Positions 4,983 to 13,467 are shown, counted from the first letter of the stretch. The stretch: DNA of 16,297 nucleotides from JAUSKF01 sp964545345 (GCA_964545345.1 CAZJFE010000016.1:1-16297); one strand, 5' to 3'. A program made the numbers and translations. Notes: generated from the sequence alone by a model not told the origin.

Positions 4983-7900
4983 ATGCAGGAGAAGTTCGGC
5001 GGGGCGCCCGCCTCTGAATCAAAAGAGTCCATCTCTGGTATTTTTGATCTTTACCGGAATGGCGAACGTTTTGATTTTTCTAAATTGCCGCCCGGAGAAT
5101 TGAGCGCCGCCGTGGATTATTATCGGGAGCATCATCAAGAATTTGATTCCACCGGCCAGTCGGAAATTCTGGAGCAGTTTCTGCAATTGAAAGCCGCTCC
5201 GGAAGAGCAGTTTTTGGAAATCGCGAAGACCTTTTCCGAGGATCAAAAGCGAGAGTTGGGAAACTTCATCGGCGGGCAGACCGAACCCGGGTTATACGCC
5301 AAAATATTCCACCGGTGCTTTAAAGACGCGTTTTACCGGGAGGACGCGGCGGTCTGGTATGAAAAGTTTTTGCGCGGTAAAGACGTGACGGCAAAACACG
5401 TTTTGATGGTGGCGCCATTTCTAGAATTGAATAAGTTTTTTGCTAAGCAGGAGGACTTGGAAGAAAAACAGCCGAAGTTTTACAACAGTGATACTAAAAA
5501 TACTTCCGGTCACACCGTTACTATTTTGAATGCTTTTTTTGAGAATTTACCGGCCGCCCAAGAATTGATGGAAGATTGCCTGCTTTTAGAAGATCCTAAT
5601 TTGCCGGGATTGCAGAGCGCGTTACTGCATTTTCCCAAAGGGAGAAGGGCGTTTCTGCTATCTTACTTGCCTCAGCTGGTTGAGCTTGAGGCGATAGACC
5701 GGGATAAAGCCATAGAGTTGGCGACCGCGGACCTTTCCGAATCTATTGGACCCCACCCCTATTTTACCGCGGACTTTTACGCTTCATCGGAGACTAGAGC
5801 GGAGCAAAAAAAATGGGAAGAGGCCGCGCGGCAGTCTAAAAAACTAAAGAAAGAAGATTATCTTGACGAAACTTCGGGTCCTCGCCGCATTATGAAAGAA
5901 TTGCAAAACGCGCGAGCCCAAGGGGAATCGGAGGGCTTGGATTTCGTTTTCGCGAATTGGGATAAATTGGAGAAGATTTTGCCCGCAAATAAACGTAATG
6001 CCTTTTTGCGTTCTTTGGTTGCTGAGCAGGTGCCGATTTTGAAGGCGGCCGGGCGTCTAAAGCTTACCAGTGAGGAAATTAGAAATCTGTATAACTATTC
6101 TTTTTATAATGACGGTTTAAAGATTTCCGATGACGCTTCCGATTTTAAACACCTGACGGAAATCGGCAAAGAGCAGGACGCGCTTTGGATAATCAAGACG
6201 ACCGTTGCGCGCCTTCCGGGTTCTTTCGCTAACGCTAATATAGTTGATCGGTTGGACGCGGTTTTGCCTTGGTTTTCCGCAAAAGGCCAAGAGGAGATTT
6301 TGAAAGTTTTGGAATCGGAACCGAGCTTTTTTGATAGTCGCTGGGATTGGATTTTGAAAAATCGGCCCGGAGAATTGAAAAACTTTGTTCATCAGGCCGT
6401 GATGCGCGGCGGCGGTTACGGATTTCAAAACGGCTACCAACGAGTTTTGCAATTATTAAACGAGCGGGAGGCGGCCGGAGATCCGAACCCGATTAATTCG
6501 GAGCAGTTTCAAGAGTTTGCTAAAAACCTTTTTGAAAAGTACCCGCCGCTTTGCCTTAAATCCACTAAGGTTTTTTCGGAACTCTATGACCCGGCCGAGC
6601 AAAAGGAATTTTTCCAAAAACACATTTTCGGTTTCCAAGGTTCAGAAATTATTAATCCGATCGTCAATCATCACACGCAAACCGACCATGACGCCGGTCG
6701 GTTAACTAATTTGCTTGGCAAAGAGTTTGTTTATGAGGCAGTCGGTCAAGTTTTACGAGGCAGTCCGGAAAAGTTCACTAAGTTGATGAATGACAGCGGT
6801 TGGCGGGCGCTGGATAAGCTGGATTTTACTTTTAAAAGCGGGGAGCGGCTGGATTATTTTTTAGATCAACTGCACAATATTGATCCGGAAGCCGGTAATG
6901 TCGGTCAGGTTTTGAAGGGTTTTATTGATCGCCCGGCTAAACTGAGAAAGTTGGTGAAAAGACTAACGGAGATTAATAATCCGGGATTGCTAGAAGATTT
7001 CTATCTTGGCGCCGGCGATCTGGTTTCCGGTCATCACTCTGCTCTCCAAAATATCAGAAAAGCGAAATCCGAGGCCTCTAGCCAACGAAAAAAATTCCAG
7101 ATGCCTTACGGCATGGAGGATTTGATTTTGAAGCCGAACCAACTTACGGAAGTTGAAGGGTTTAGGAAGGCGATGCGCGAGCCGATTTTGGATTATTTAA
7201 GCGAGCATTCCCGTTCCATTTTTCATTCTTCTATTAGAAAACAAATTAAGAACGATCCAAAACTAAAAGCATTAGCCGAAAGGGACGCGGAAGATTACGC
7301 CACCCTTTATCCGCAGAATATCAAAGAGCTTAAGGAGGTTTTGGGTGATGAAGAATATCTTAAGATGGTGGAAGATCATTTTTTGGCCGTTGCTTTTTCG
7401 TCAGAGCACATAGAAGTGACGGAGGCGGTAAAAGAAATGAAGGATGAGTGGCTTGAGAAGATCGTGGATCGGCTATGTCAGGTAAATCCATTGGAAAAAG
7501 TGGCTAGGGATTCCGTGGATGGTAAACAGGATCTATCGGAGGATTATTATTTACTGGTTTTGAGCGAGTTGGCGCGAAATCCATTTTACGGAATTTATAA
7601 AAATCGGCTCTCAGAATTAGCGGCGACCGAAATTGAATTGCACGGCCCAGTTACTAAACTTCCCGGTTATTTTGAGCCGAATGAAAATTTTTCTGAGTTA
7701 ACTAAGCGAATTAGCATTCTTGCGAGTTCGTCGGAGATAGTTGACCATCAGCAAGAAATTATCAAATTGCCCGTCGCCGAGAGAGAGGAATTGATGCAGG
7801 GATTAGAATTTATTTTGTTGCGCGGCTTAGATAAAAATGGCTCCGGAATGTCTGATGCCCTGGCGGCGCTGGAAAAAGGAGGAGGGGAAGCCAACGTAAT

Positions 7901-9284
7901 CTTGCGTCGTTTGATCGCCGAGCATGCCGGAAAGCTTTTTGAAATGCCCGAACTGCCGGCTCTGGTTGGCGAGAAAACCGATTTTGATTCCATCGCCCCA
8001 CGCATTTTAGGAACTTATTTCCCGAACGCGGTTTCTAAAAATCGGGAATTCGGAAAATATTGCGAGCCGACTATTAAAGAGATCGCCAAAGGGGATTATG
8101 ATTGGCGACGTTTTTGGGGCGGCGAGCCGGATGATCAGTCTCCGGAAACGAAGCAGAAATTACTAGATAAACTTAAAGCTGAAAAATTAGTTCCGGAGAG
8201 TATTGAGCTTGATCAATATCAGGAGTGGACATCGGCGCGTACGGCTGATCTACAAGAAACTTTAGAATTTGATCAATCAGCTTTGCAGAGAAGCATTCGG
8301 GATGTTTTAAGTCAGGCGATTGCCGATCATCATTTGCCCGCGGAAGAGCTGGCCGCGGATTTGCCGGGGTTGCAGTATAGGTACCAAGAATTAACTTTGC
8401 CGCTGGTTGAATTGACTAAAGAGATGGCGAGTTTGAAATCACAGATGGGTTCTAAGAAGGGGGAGGGCAAGAAACAGGAGAATCCCGAATTAGATTCGGC
8501 TTACGTGGAAGTTCAGGCGAAAATTGGCGATTATCGCGAAGAGCACGCGGAAGAGTTCGCGGAGCTGGAAGCGAAACTTTATTTGACTGTTTTGCCCGCC
8601 ATGAATCTAACTATGTTAGAGCGGCAGTTGCTGGATGTTGGTGGTCGGAAAGTTCCGCTAGCGAAAGCGTTCCAGGCGATTGAAAAGTTTTTTAGCGAAT
8701 CTAATCCCGAATTTCTCCAGGACCTTCGTCGCGTTCAGGGATTGTTGAAAGAGGGGTTTGACCGGGCTTTCGGTAAATCGCGGGTTTCTCGATCCTCGTT
8801 GACTCTGACCGACAAGTTTGATTTGAAAACTTATTTAAACATTGGTGAAGCGCCGGTGCCATCTTGCCAGAGCTACCGCCGAGCCAATAAGTATAATTTG
8901 GGATTGCTTTCTTATGTATCCGATCCGAACGTGAAAATAGTTCAGGTTTACGATAAGGCCGGGAAGATTATTTCCCGAGCCGCTCTGCGTCTTTTAGGAG
9001 ACGAAGAGGGGAGCCCGCAACTATTTTTGGAGCGGGTTTATTCGGTGAATCCTCATCCGAAAATCACCGAGGCGATTGTTAATTTCGCCAAACAGAGGGC
9101 CAAGGCCTTGGGAGTCGGTCTCTATTCCCATCACACCGAAAATGCCGATATTACCGAAAGCGGACACTCGGTGAAAATTTTAGAAAATCGGAATAGCCGG
9201 GCCTCCCACGTTTATACCGATGCCGGTGGTGGCTTAGAAAAGAGCGGAGTTTTTAAAATTGAGAACGCCTACAAAATAGGGTAG
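4983..9284 (+). CDS. very large (1433-residue) helical protein of unknown function
   Basis: The longest gene of the window, about a quarter of its length. It has no signal peptide and no obvious membrane segment, so it is probably cytoplasmic. The body is a long run of amphipathic helices with many Leu/Glu/Lys residues, suggesting a helical-repeat scaffold, though I cannot define a repeat unit by eye. A low-complexity lysine/glycine linker ('GSKKGEGKKQE') lies at about 1158. The last ~150 residues look like a separate alpha/beta domain: 'PVPSCQSYRRANKYNLGLLSY' (Cys1295), 'IISRAALRLL', 'LFLERVYSV', then a helix with 'FAKQRAKALGVGLYSHH'. This has the feel of a GNAT-like fold, but I cannot confirm it. 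No Shine-Dalgarno precedes the ATG, and the -10 box is only 8 bases upstream. Only 23 bases separate it from the cupredoxin gene, so readthrough is also possible. Confidence 0.85.
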   Translation: MQEKFGGAPASESKESISGIFDLYRNGERFDFSKLPPGELSAAVDYYREHHQEFDSTGQSEILEQFLQLKAAPEEQFLEIAKTFSEDQKRELGNFIGGQTEPGLYAKIFHRCFKDAFYREDAAVWYEKFLRGKDVTAKHVLMVAPFLELNKFFAKQEDLEEKQPKFYNSDTKNTSGHTVTILNAFFENLPAAQELMEDCLLLEDPNLPGLQSALLHFPKGRRAFLLSYLPQLVELEAIDRDKAIELATADLSESIGPHPYFTADFYASSETRAEQKKWEEAARQSKKLKKEDYLDETSGPRRIMKELQNARAQGESEGLDFVFANWDKLEKILPANKRNAFLRSLVAEQVPILKAAGRLKLTSEEIRNLYNYSFYNDGLKISDDASDFKHLTEIGKEQDALWIIKTTVARLPGSFANANIVDRLDAVLPWFSAKGQEEILKVLESEPSFFDSRWDWILKNRPGELKNFVHQAVMRGGGYGFQNGYQRVLQLLNEREAAGDPNPINSEQFQEFAKNLFEKYPPLCLKSTKVFSELYDPAEQKEFFQKHIFGFQGSEIINPIVNHHTQTDHDAGRLTNLLGKEFVYEAVGQVLRGSPEKFTKLMNDSGWRALDKLDFTFKSGERLDYFLDQLHNIDPEAGNVGQVLKGFIDRPAKLRKLVKRLTEINNPGLLEDFYLGAGDLVSGHHSALQNIRKAKSEASSQRKKFQMPYGMEDLILKPNQLTEVEGFRKAMREPILDYLSEHSRSIFHSSIRKQIKNDPKLKALAERDAEDYATLYPQNIKELKEVLGDEEYLKMVEDHFLAVAFSSEHIEVTEAVKEMKDEWLEKIVDRLCQVNPLEKVARDSVDGKQDLSEDYYLLVLSELARNPFYGIYKNRLSELAATEIELHGPVTKLPGYFEPNENFSELTKRISILASSSEIVDHQQEIIKLPVAEREELMQGLEFILLRGLDKNGSGMSDALAALEKGGGEANVILRRLIAEHAGKLFEMPELPALVGEKTDFDSIAPRILGTYFPNAVSKNREFGKYCEPTIKEIAKGDYDWRRFWGGEPDDQSPETKQKLLDKLKAEKLVPESIELDQYQEWTSARTADLQETLEFDQSALQRSIRDVLSQAIADHHLPAEELAADLPGLQYRYQELTLPLVELTKEMASLKSQMGSKKGEGKKQENPELDSAYVEVQAKIGDYREEHAEEFAELEAKLYLTVLPAMNLTMLERQLLDVGGRKVPLAKAFQAIEKFFSESNPEFLQDLRRVQGLLKEGFDRAFGKSRVSRSSLTLTDKFDLKTYLNIGEAPVPSCQSYRRANKYNLGLLSYVSDPNVKIVQVYDKAGKIISRAALRLLGDEEGSPQLFLERVYSVNPHPKITEAIVNFAKQRAKALGVGLYSHHTENADITESGHSVKILENRNSRASHVYTDAGGGLEKSGVFKIENAYKIG

Positions 9285-9287
9285 CTA

Positions 9288-9317
9288 TTGACAAATGAGG
9301 CAGTTCTATGCTATAAT
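9288..9317 (+). promoter_or_regulatory. consensus sigma-70 promoter of the 142-residue orphan gene
   Basis: A perfect TTGACA (9288-9293), an 18-bp spacer and a perfect TATAAT (9312-9317), preceded by TGC and followed two bases later by CGGCAG. The -35 box begins 4 bases after the giant gene's stop codon. No terminator separates the two. Confidence 0.9.
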
Positions 9318-9374
9318 TTCGGCAGAACAAATCGGCCTTACTTTTACCTGTAAACCCTAACTGGGAGAGACCTG

Positions 9375-9803
9375 ATGAACGGAAGCGGTGGGAAAACGAC
9401 GATGACCAGGCGTTCGCCGGAGCAGGTACTGATCAGACAGCAGTGGATGGGCTTGAAAGCGCTGATCGATCAGCGTCTCGGCAGGGAAGACAAGTGGCGA
9501 GAGCTACTGTCCAAGTACGAGGCGATCAAGACGACCCTCACCTGGGACGCGAAGATCGAAGAAAGCGTCATCCAGACCGGGTACGGTGCGCGCGATCTTC
9601 TGGTCTGCAGGTTCTATCTGCAGGTCGGAGATGGCAATCCAGTGCGGGTGCCGGTGATGGTGAAAATCCATCTCGGCATGAATCAGCGCTGCATGGTGAA
9701 GCTAGGTGATCTGGAGATGGAGTCGAAACGGGTGGCAAAGCATGTCGCCGCCTGGATCACGAACGGCTTCGCTGAGCAGAAGGGTCGCAAGCTGACGAGG
9801 TAA
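9375..9803 (+). CDS. orphan soluble protein, 142 residues, G+C-rich codons
   Basis: I do not recognise this protein. ATG 9375 is preceded by GGGAGAG (9362-9368). The sequence starts with a basic, Ser/Thr-rich arm ('TTMTRRSPEQ'), then a helix ('VLIRQQWMGLKALIDQRL'). A mixed region follows with probable beta strands: 'ARDLLVCRFYLQVG', 'VRVPVMVKIHL', 'RCMVKLGDLEM'. A C-terminal helix and basic tail end it. It has no signal peptide or membrane segment. Third codon positions are mostly C or G (GAC, ATC, CTG, AAG), unlike the flanking giant gene and the 9900-10421 gene, which favour A/T-ending codons such as TTG, TTA and GAT. The gene has its own strong promoter and terminator, so it is probably well expressed. 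The codon difference could mean high expression or a different origin. Confidence 0.82.
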   Translation: MNGSGGKTTMTRRSPEQVLIRQQWMGLKALIDQRLGREDKWRELLSKYEAIKTTLTWDAKIEESVIQTGYGARDLLVCRFYLQVGDGNPVRVPVMVKIHLGMNQRCMVKLGDLEMESKRVAKHVAAWITNGFAEQKGRKLTR

Positions 9804-9812
9804 GCCGAAGTC

Positions 9813-9847
9813 CGCCCCAGTCCTATTTAGGATCGGGGCGTTTTTTT
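9813..9847 (+). terminator. Rho-independent terminator after the 142-residue gene
   Basis: CGCCCC (9813-9818) pairs with GGGGCG (9835-9840), with an inner TCCT/AGGA stem, followed by seven T. Confidence 0.92.
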
Positions 9848-9863
9848 ATTCAAGATTTTCCTT

Positions 9864-9869
9864 TATAAT
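9864..9869 (+). promoter_or_regulatory. -10 box of the 173-residue gene promoter
   Basis: A perfect TATAAT directly after the preceding terminator. The expected -35 position falls in the terminator T-run (TTTTTT 9841-9846), so the -35 match is weak. There is no CGGCAG discriminator. Confidence 0.6.
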
Positions 9870-9899
9870 AGAGAAAGCTTTACAGAGAAAGAGGAGGCC

Positions 9900-10421
9900 G
9901 TGAAAAGTAATAAATTAGTTTTGGCCGGTTTGCTTAGCTTGTTAGTTATCGGCGGGATTTATGGATTCGCCTTCGGATACGGGTATGGTTCCAGGAAGAG
10001 TATTGAGGACGCCGAGGCGATGACTTGGTGGGAAGAGGGGCCGGAGCAAACTTTTGAAGGGACGATTACCGGCTTTGTGCGCGTTCCGGAAGATGTTCAA
10101 AAGGAGAACGCCGGTCAATATACCGCGGTGCATAAGAGCGGTGAGACTGAAGAATTTTGGGACTGGGGTCCGATGGGGAACACTTATTGCTTGGTGCAAA
10201 ACGATAAGGGTCGCCTAGGTTTAGTTGGACCAGCCGACGAGCGTGGTAATGAGTGGGTGAGCGTGGATGAGGATTGGGCGAATCCGGAGTTGGTGGTTGG
10301 CGCGAAAGTTAGGGTGACCTACTATGAGTTAAACGAAGCAATCTTGGTGAATAGTAAGAAAGTAAAGTCCGGGCCGATGCGGAAGTTGAGATGGGTAATG
10401 AAGATGGAAGTGATAAAGTAG
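9900..10421 (+). CDS. membrane-anchored or secreted orphan protein, 173 residues
   Basis: I assign no family. GTG 9900 is the only reasonable start: GAGGAGG (9891-9897) lies just before it with a very short 2-base spacing, and the protein then opens with a typical 'MKSNK' plus hydrophobic segment (residues 6-26, ending 'FAFGYGYG'). This is a signal anchor or signal peptide without a lipobox. The exported part is acidic and tryptophan-rich ('MTWWEEGPEQTFEG', 'EEFWDWGPMGN') and probably beta-rich. One pattern suggests a small barrel: 'FEGTITGFVRV' followed later by 'GAKVRVTYYELNEAILVNSKKV', which recalls OB-fold-like exported domains, though this is only an impression. There is a single cysteine. 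Codon use is like the housekeeping genes. A terminator follows. Confidence 0.82.
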   Translation: MKSNKLVLAGLLSLLVIGGIYGFAFGYGYGSRKSIEDAEAMTWWEEGPEQTFEGTITGFVRVPEDVQKENAGQYTAVHKSGETEEFWDWGPMGNTYCLVQNDKGRLGLVGPADERGNEWVSVDEDWANPELVVGAKVRVTYYELNEAILVNSKKVKSGPMRKLRWVMKMEVIK

Positions 10422-10427
10422 CTTTGC

Positions 10428-10458
10428 CCGCTTCTGGCTTTGCCAGAGGCGGTTTTTT
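10428..10458 (+). terminator. Rho-independent terminator overlapping the alaS promoter
   Basis: An 11-bp stem, CCGCTTCTGGC (10428-10438) with GCCAGAGGCGG (10442-10452) including one G-T pair, has a TTT loop and six T. Its 3' strand contains the alaS -35 box. Confidence 0.9.
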
Positions 10459-10468
10459 ATTTTAATAT
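10440..10468 (+). promoter_or_regulatory. alaS promoter, giving a leaderless mRNA
   Basis: TTGCCA (10440-10445) matches five of six -35 consensus bases. TAATAT (10463-10468) follows after exactly 17 bp. The ATG is 8 bases after the -10, so the predicted transcription start coincides with the start codon. The -35 box lies within the preceding terminator hairpin. Confidence 0.8.
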
Positions 10469-10475
10469 CTTAGCT

Positions 10476-12239
10476 ATGAGCTCGGAGGAAATTAGAAAGA
10501 GTTTTTTGGATTTCTTTAAGTCCAAGGGGCACGCCGTTGTGCCATCATCTTCGTTATTGCCGAGCGATCCTTCGGTGCTTTTGACGACTGCCGGCATGCA
10601 ACAGTTCAAGCCATATTTCACCGGAGAACGGGACGCGCAGAAAGATTTTGGATCATTAAACACCTGTTCGGTGCAAAAATGTTTTCGCACTTCCGACATT
10701 GATGAGGTGGGCGACAAAACTCACCTGACTTTTTTTGAAATGCTCGGCAATTTTTCTTTTGGCGGATATTTCAAAAAAGAAGCGATTCATTGGGCTTATG
10801 AATACGTGACGGGTGTCTTAGGTATCAATCCCGAGTTAGTTTACGTAACAATCTTCGCCGGAGAGAATGGCATCTCCTATGACAGCGAGTCGTTTAATAT
10901 TTGGCATAAAGAAATCGGGATTCCGGCGGAAAAGATCTTCAAGCGTGGGCGGGCGGATAACTTTTGGGGGCCGACCGGCAATGAGGGCCCTTGCGGTCCG
11001 ACCACCGAAATTTACGTGGCGAAAAATGCCGAAGACGCCAAGAAGGGGGAAGGCGTGGAAATTTGGAATAATGTTTTCAATCAGTTCTATCAAAAATCAG
11101 ATAAAACTTTAGAGCCCCTGAAAACTCCCGGCATAGACACTGGCATGGGATTTGAGCGGTTGGTCACGGTTTTGCAGGGGATGCCGAGCGTTTTTGAGAC
11201 CGATATTTTCAGCGGTTTCATCGCTCAACTACGCGAGATTGCTCCCGGTTTGGAGGATCGGGTTTATCGTATTTTGGCCGACCACCTGAGGTCTTCCATT
11301 TTCTTGATTGCCGATGGGGTACGCCCTTCTAATAAAGAAGCGGGATATATCCTGCGCCGATTATTGCGCCGCGTTTTGGCGTATCAGACAATTCACGATG
11401 TTCACGGAAATCTTTTTGGAATGGCAGTTGAGTGGGCGAAAGAAAAATTCGGAGGAATTTATCCGGAAGTGGAAGAGCCGAGGATTTTAGAAGTGATGGA
11501 GGCGGAGAAAGATAAATTTGAGCAGGCGATTGCGCTAGGCGTGAAAGAGATCAAGAAGTACGAATCAATCAGCGCCAAAGAGGGCTTCTATCTTTATGAA
11601 ACTTTTGGTTTACCGTTTGAATTGATTAAGGAGCTGGCTCCGGAGGCGAGTAAGAATCTGGATCGGAAAGAGTTTGATGAAGAATTTAAAAAGCATCAGG
11701 AAATTTCTCGCGCGGGAGTGGAAAAGAAATTCGGCGGCCACGGATTGCTTTTGGACACAGGCGAGTTGAAAGCGAAAGATGTTGAAGAATTAAAAAAAGT
11801 AACTCGTCTGCACACTGCCACTCATTTAATGCAAGCGGCGTTGCGAAAGGTATTGGGCGACGAAGTCCAACAAAAGGGTTCGGATATCACCGTGGAGCGG
11901 ACTCGTTTTGATTTCATCTTTCCCCGTAAAATGACCCCGGACGAGATTAAAAAAGTAGAGGACTTAGTGAATGAGCAGATTCAGAAAGATTTACCGGTGG
12001 GTTTTCAAGAAATGCCGAAAGAGGAGGGAGCGAAAACCGGTGCTTTGCATTTTTTCCTGGATAAATACCCGGATCGCGTGAAGGTCTATTATGTTGGCCA
12101 CGACATCCCTTCGGCTTTTTCCAAAGAATTTTGTGGTGGCCCACACGTGGATCATACGGCTATCATCGGCAGATTCCGGATCGCCAAAGAAGAATCAGTC
12201 AGCGCCGGAGTCCGCCGCATCCGCGGCGTAGTGGATTAG
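10476..12239 (+). CDS. alaS: alanyl-tRNA synthetase, short form lacking the C-Ala domain
   Basis: A 587-residue enzyme that charges tRNA-Ala with alanine in the cytoplasm. ATG 10476 ('MSSEEIRKSFLDFFKSKGH') is chosen over an in-frame TTG at 10440, which would add residues encoded by the terminator. The class II catalytic motifs are present: 'LLTTAGMQQFKPYF' (35-48), motif 2 'CFRTSDIDEVGDKTHLTFFEMLGNFSFGGYF' split around residues 69-99, and motif 3 'GMGFER' (223-228). The tRNA-recognition region has 'ADHLRSSIFLIADG' and 'YILRRLLRR'. The editing domain that removes mischarged Ser/Gly retains 'HTATH' (His446, His450) and 'CGGPH' (Cys553, His557). The protein stops soon after, so the C-terminal dimerisation/tRNA-elbow domain of the usual ~870-residue enzyme is missing. 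Short AlaRS forms are expected in reduced genomes such as CPR. Confidence 0.97.
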   Translation: MSSEEIRKSFLDFFKSKGHAVVPSSSLLPSDPSVLLTTAGMQQFKPYFTGERDAQKDFGSLNTCSVQKCFRTSDIDEVGDKTHLTFFEMLGNFSFGGYFKKEAIHWAYEYVTGVLGINPELVYVTIFAGENGISYDSESFNIWHKEIGIPAEKIFKRGRADNFWGPTGNEGPCGPTTEIYVAKNAEDAKKGEGVEIWNNVFNQFYQKSDKTLEPLKTPGIDTGMGFERLVTVLQGMPSVFETDIFSGFIAQLREIAPGLEDRVYRILADHLRSSIFLIADGVRPSNKEAGYILRRLLRRVLAYQTIHDVHGNLFGMAVEWAKEKFGGIYPEVEEPRILEVMEAEKDKFEQAIALGVKEIKKYESISAKEGFYLYETFGLPFELIKELAPEASKNLDRKEFDEEFKKHQEISRAGVEKKFGGHGLLLDTGELKAKDVEELKKVTRLHTATHLMQAALRKVLGDEVQQKGSDITVERTRFDFIFPRKMTPDEIKKVEDLVNEQIQKDLPVGFQEMPKEEGAKTGALHFFLDKYPDRVKVYYVGHDIPSAFSKEFCGGPHVDHTAIIGRFRIAKEESVSAGVRRIRGVVD

Positions 12240-12266
12240 TAGTTTCTTTATCTTCTCAAAGCGAAG

Positions 12267-12465
12267 CCAGATAGTTTATCCGGAACATCCCGGTTTTCCC
12301 AAAGCGGAGGACACACTACTTCCGGGGGGTTGTCGGAGCGAAGCTAGCTTGGTTTCTGAATAGCTGAGCGAGACAGAGGGAGCCGGCTCGCCGGAAGCCG
12401 GCTACCCGTCCCCCGGAAGTAGTGTGGCTGAAGCAGGTTATTCTGTTTCCGGGAAATCTATCTGG
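12267..12465 (+). repeat. structured intergenic element E2
   Basis: The second member of the element family. The closing helix is CCAGATAG (12267-12274) with CTATCTGG (12458-12465). CCCGG (12289-12293) can extend it by pairing with CCGGG (12449-12453), leaving a 5' bulge with CCGGAACAT. An added perfect 17-bp helix (12312-12328 with 12410-12426) encloses two hairpins. Hairpin A is TGTC/GACA, GC/GC and AGCTA/TAGCT separated by tandem GA/GA mismatches. Hairpin B is GCCGGCT (12382-12388) with AGCCGGC (12396-12402) and the same CGCCGGA loop as E1. The 3' part TTATTCTGTTTCCGGGAA matches E1. It fills nearly the whole space between alaS and the next promoter, and no alaS terminator other than this structure is visible. 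Confidence 0.78.
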
Positions 12466-12473
12466 CGGAGCCG

Positions 12474-12502
12474 TTGACTAAAGAGGAAATTTTTGTTAAG
12501 AT
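12474..12502 (+). promoter_or_regulatory. sigma-70 promoter of the 272-residue orphan gene
   Basis: TTGACT (12474-12479), 17 bp, TAAGAT (12497-12502) preceded by TGT and followed two bases later by CGGCAG. It begins 8 bases after the end of E2. Confidence 0.83.
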
Positions 12503-12538
12503 CCCGGCAGTTACATTGAGATACAAAGGAGGCAATCC

Positions 12539-13357
12539 ATGGCCACATCTTCCGTTTTGATCACGCTGGTTAGTTCCGGGAAGCAGTTGGCGGTTGGTGA
12601 TCAACAGATTTCATCCTTAGACTCTGAGATTAAGAGTTTAGAAGAAGAGTGGGAGAGTTGTAGTGGTTTGGAGTACAACTTCGCCCAGTCTTTGCATAAA
12701 AAGGTTGAAGAGGCGAAAGCTGATAGGGGTGTTCTGGAGAAAATTACTAAATGGGGAAAGCCGGTCAGCGCCTTGGATTTGGATGAGGCATTGCACTGGA
12801 GAGATGCCACCGGATTGCCGAGAGTTTTGATTTTCAGCTCCCTATCTTTCAAGATGCAGCTACGATTCCTCTATGACAGAAAGATCCCCAGTAAATTTTC
12901 CAAGAAGAAGTGGGAATCTTGCGTGGCCGAGCCGTATCACTGTCAGCCCGCGCAATTCTTTAGTGGGCGGTTACATTGTTTTGATGATTTGAAAACCCGC
13001 CTGCTGGCAGAAGGCAGTATGGTGAAGCTGGGGTTTAAGGAATGGTTCCGAATCGCCGGTGAGACTTATCGATCTTTTGAAAAGAGCTTCGAGCTTCTTG
13101 CTACTTTTAACGGCGAAGTCTCTTCTCTGATGCGCGCCTCTATCAAGAAGGCCAGAGAGATTTTCGGCGATGGTTGCGTGTATGTGCTTGCCGAGGCGCC
13201 CGAGTGGAAGCGTACACAGGACGGATCAGAAGCATCTACGCAATTCACCGGCAAAGAATTTTTGCTGGTGGCGGTAGTCGACAAACGTGTTCTTCTACTG
13301 GACGCTTCCGGCGTCCCGCTGGCGGCTCCGAAACAGGCGCTGGTGAATGGCTGGTAA
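12539..13357 (+). CDS. orphan soluble protein, 272 residues, N-terminal coiled coil
   Basis: I recognise no family. ATG 12539 has AAAGGAGG at 12526-12533 at good spacing. After a short Ser/Thr-rich start, residues of about 22-75 form a probable coiled coil ('QQISSLDSEIKSLEEEWES', 'HKKVEEAKADRGVLEKITK'). The middle is mixed and has several aromatic/Cys positions ('KKWESCVAEPYHCQPAQFF', 'GRLHCFDDL'). The C-terminus has two probable beta strands ('KEFLLVAVVDKRVLLLDASG'). There is no signal peptide or membrane segment. Codon use is intermediate. The gene is a single transcription unit with its own CGGCAG-type promoter and a terminator. Its position between two orphan genes of the same promoter class hints at shared regulation but does not reveal a role. 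Confidence 0.83.
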   Translation: MATSSVLITLVSSGKQLAVGDQQISSLDSEIKSLEEEWESCSGLEYNFAQSLHKKVEEAKADRGVLEKITKWGKPVSALDLDEALHWRDATGLPRVLIFSSLSFKMQLRFLYDRKIPSKFSKKKWESCVAEPYHCQPAQFFSGRLHCFDDLKTRLLAEGSMVKLGFKEWFRIAGETYRSFEKSFELLATFNGEVSSLMRASIKKAREIFGDGCVYVLAEAPEWKRTQDGSEASTQFTGKEFLLVAVVDKRVLLLDASGVPLAAPKQALVNGW

Positions 13358-13365
13358 TAAGTAAC

Positions 13366-13400
13366 AGGCCCTGACGGATAAAACCGTCGGGGCCTTTTTT
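13366..13400 (+). terminator. Rho-independent terminator after the 272-residue gene
   Basis: A 12-base stem, AGGCCCTGACGG (13366-13377) with CCGTCGGGGCCT (13384-13395) including one T-G pair, is followed by six T (13395-13400). A second perfect hairpin, CCGCCCC/GGGGCGG (13410-13416, 13422-13428), lies just beyond, without a T-run. Confidence 0.92.
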
Positions 13401-13438
13401 GTTCAAAATCCGCCCCCAAAAGGGGCGGCAGGGCGGTA

Positions 13439-13467
13439 TTGACAATATAGCTTTATTTTGCTACAAT
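13439..13467 (+). promoter_or_regulatory. sigma-70 promoter of the 437-residue orphan gene
   Basis: A perfect TTGACA (13439-13444), a 17-bp spacer, and TACAAT (13462-13467) preceded by TGC and followed two bases later by CGGCAG. A strong hairpin ends 10 bases upstream of the -35. Confidence 0.88.

Noticed and set aside
10440..10475. TTG start extending AlaRS by 12 residues
   Set aside because: The extension would be encoded by the terminator and promoter; the family N-terminus fits ATG 10476.
12267..12465. E2 as simply the alaS terminator
   Set aside because: It is too long and multi-branched, and no T-run follows any of its helices, although it might still slow transcription.
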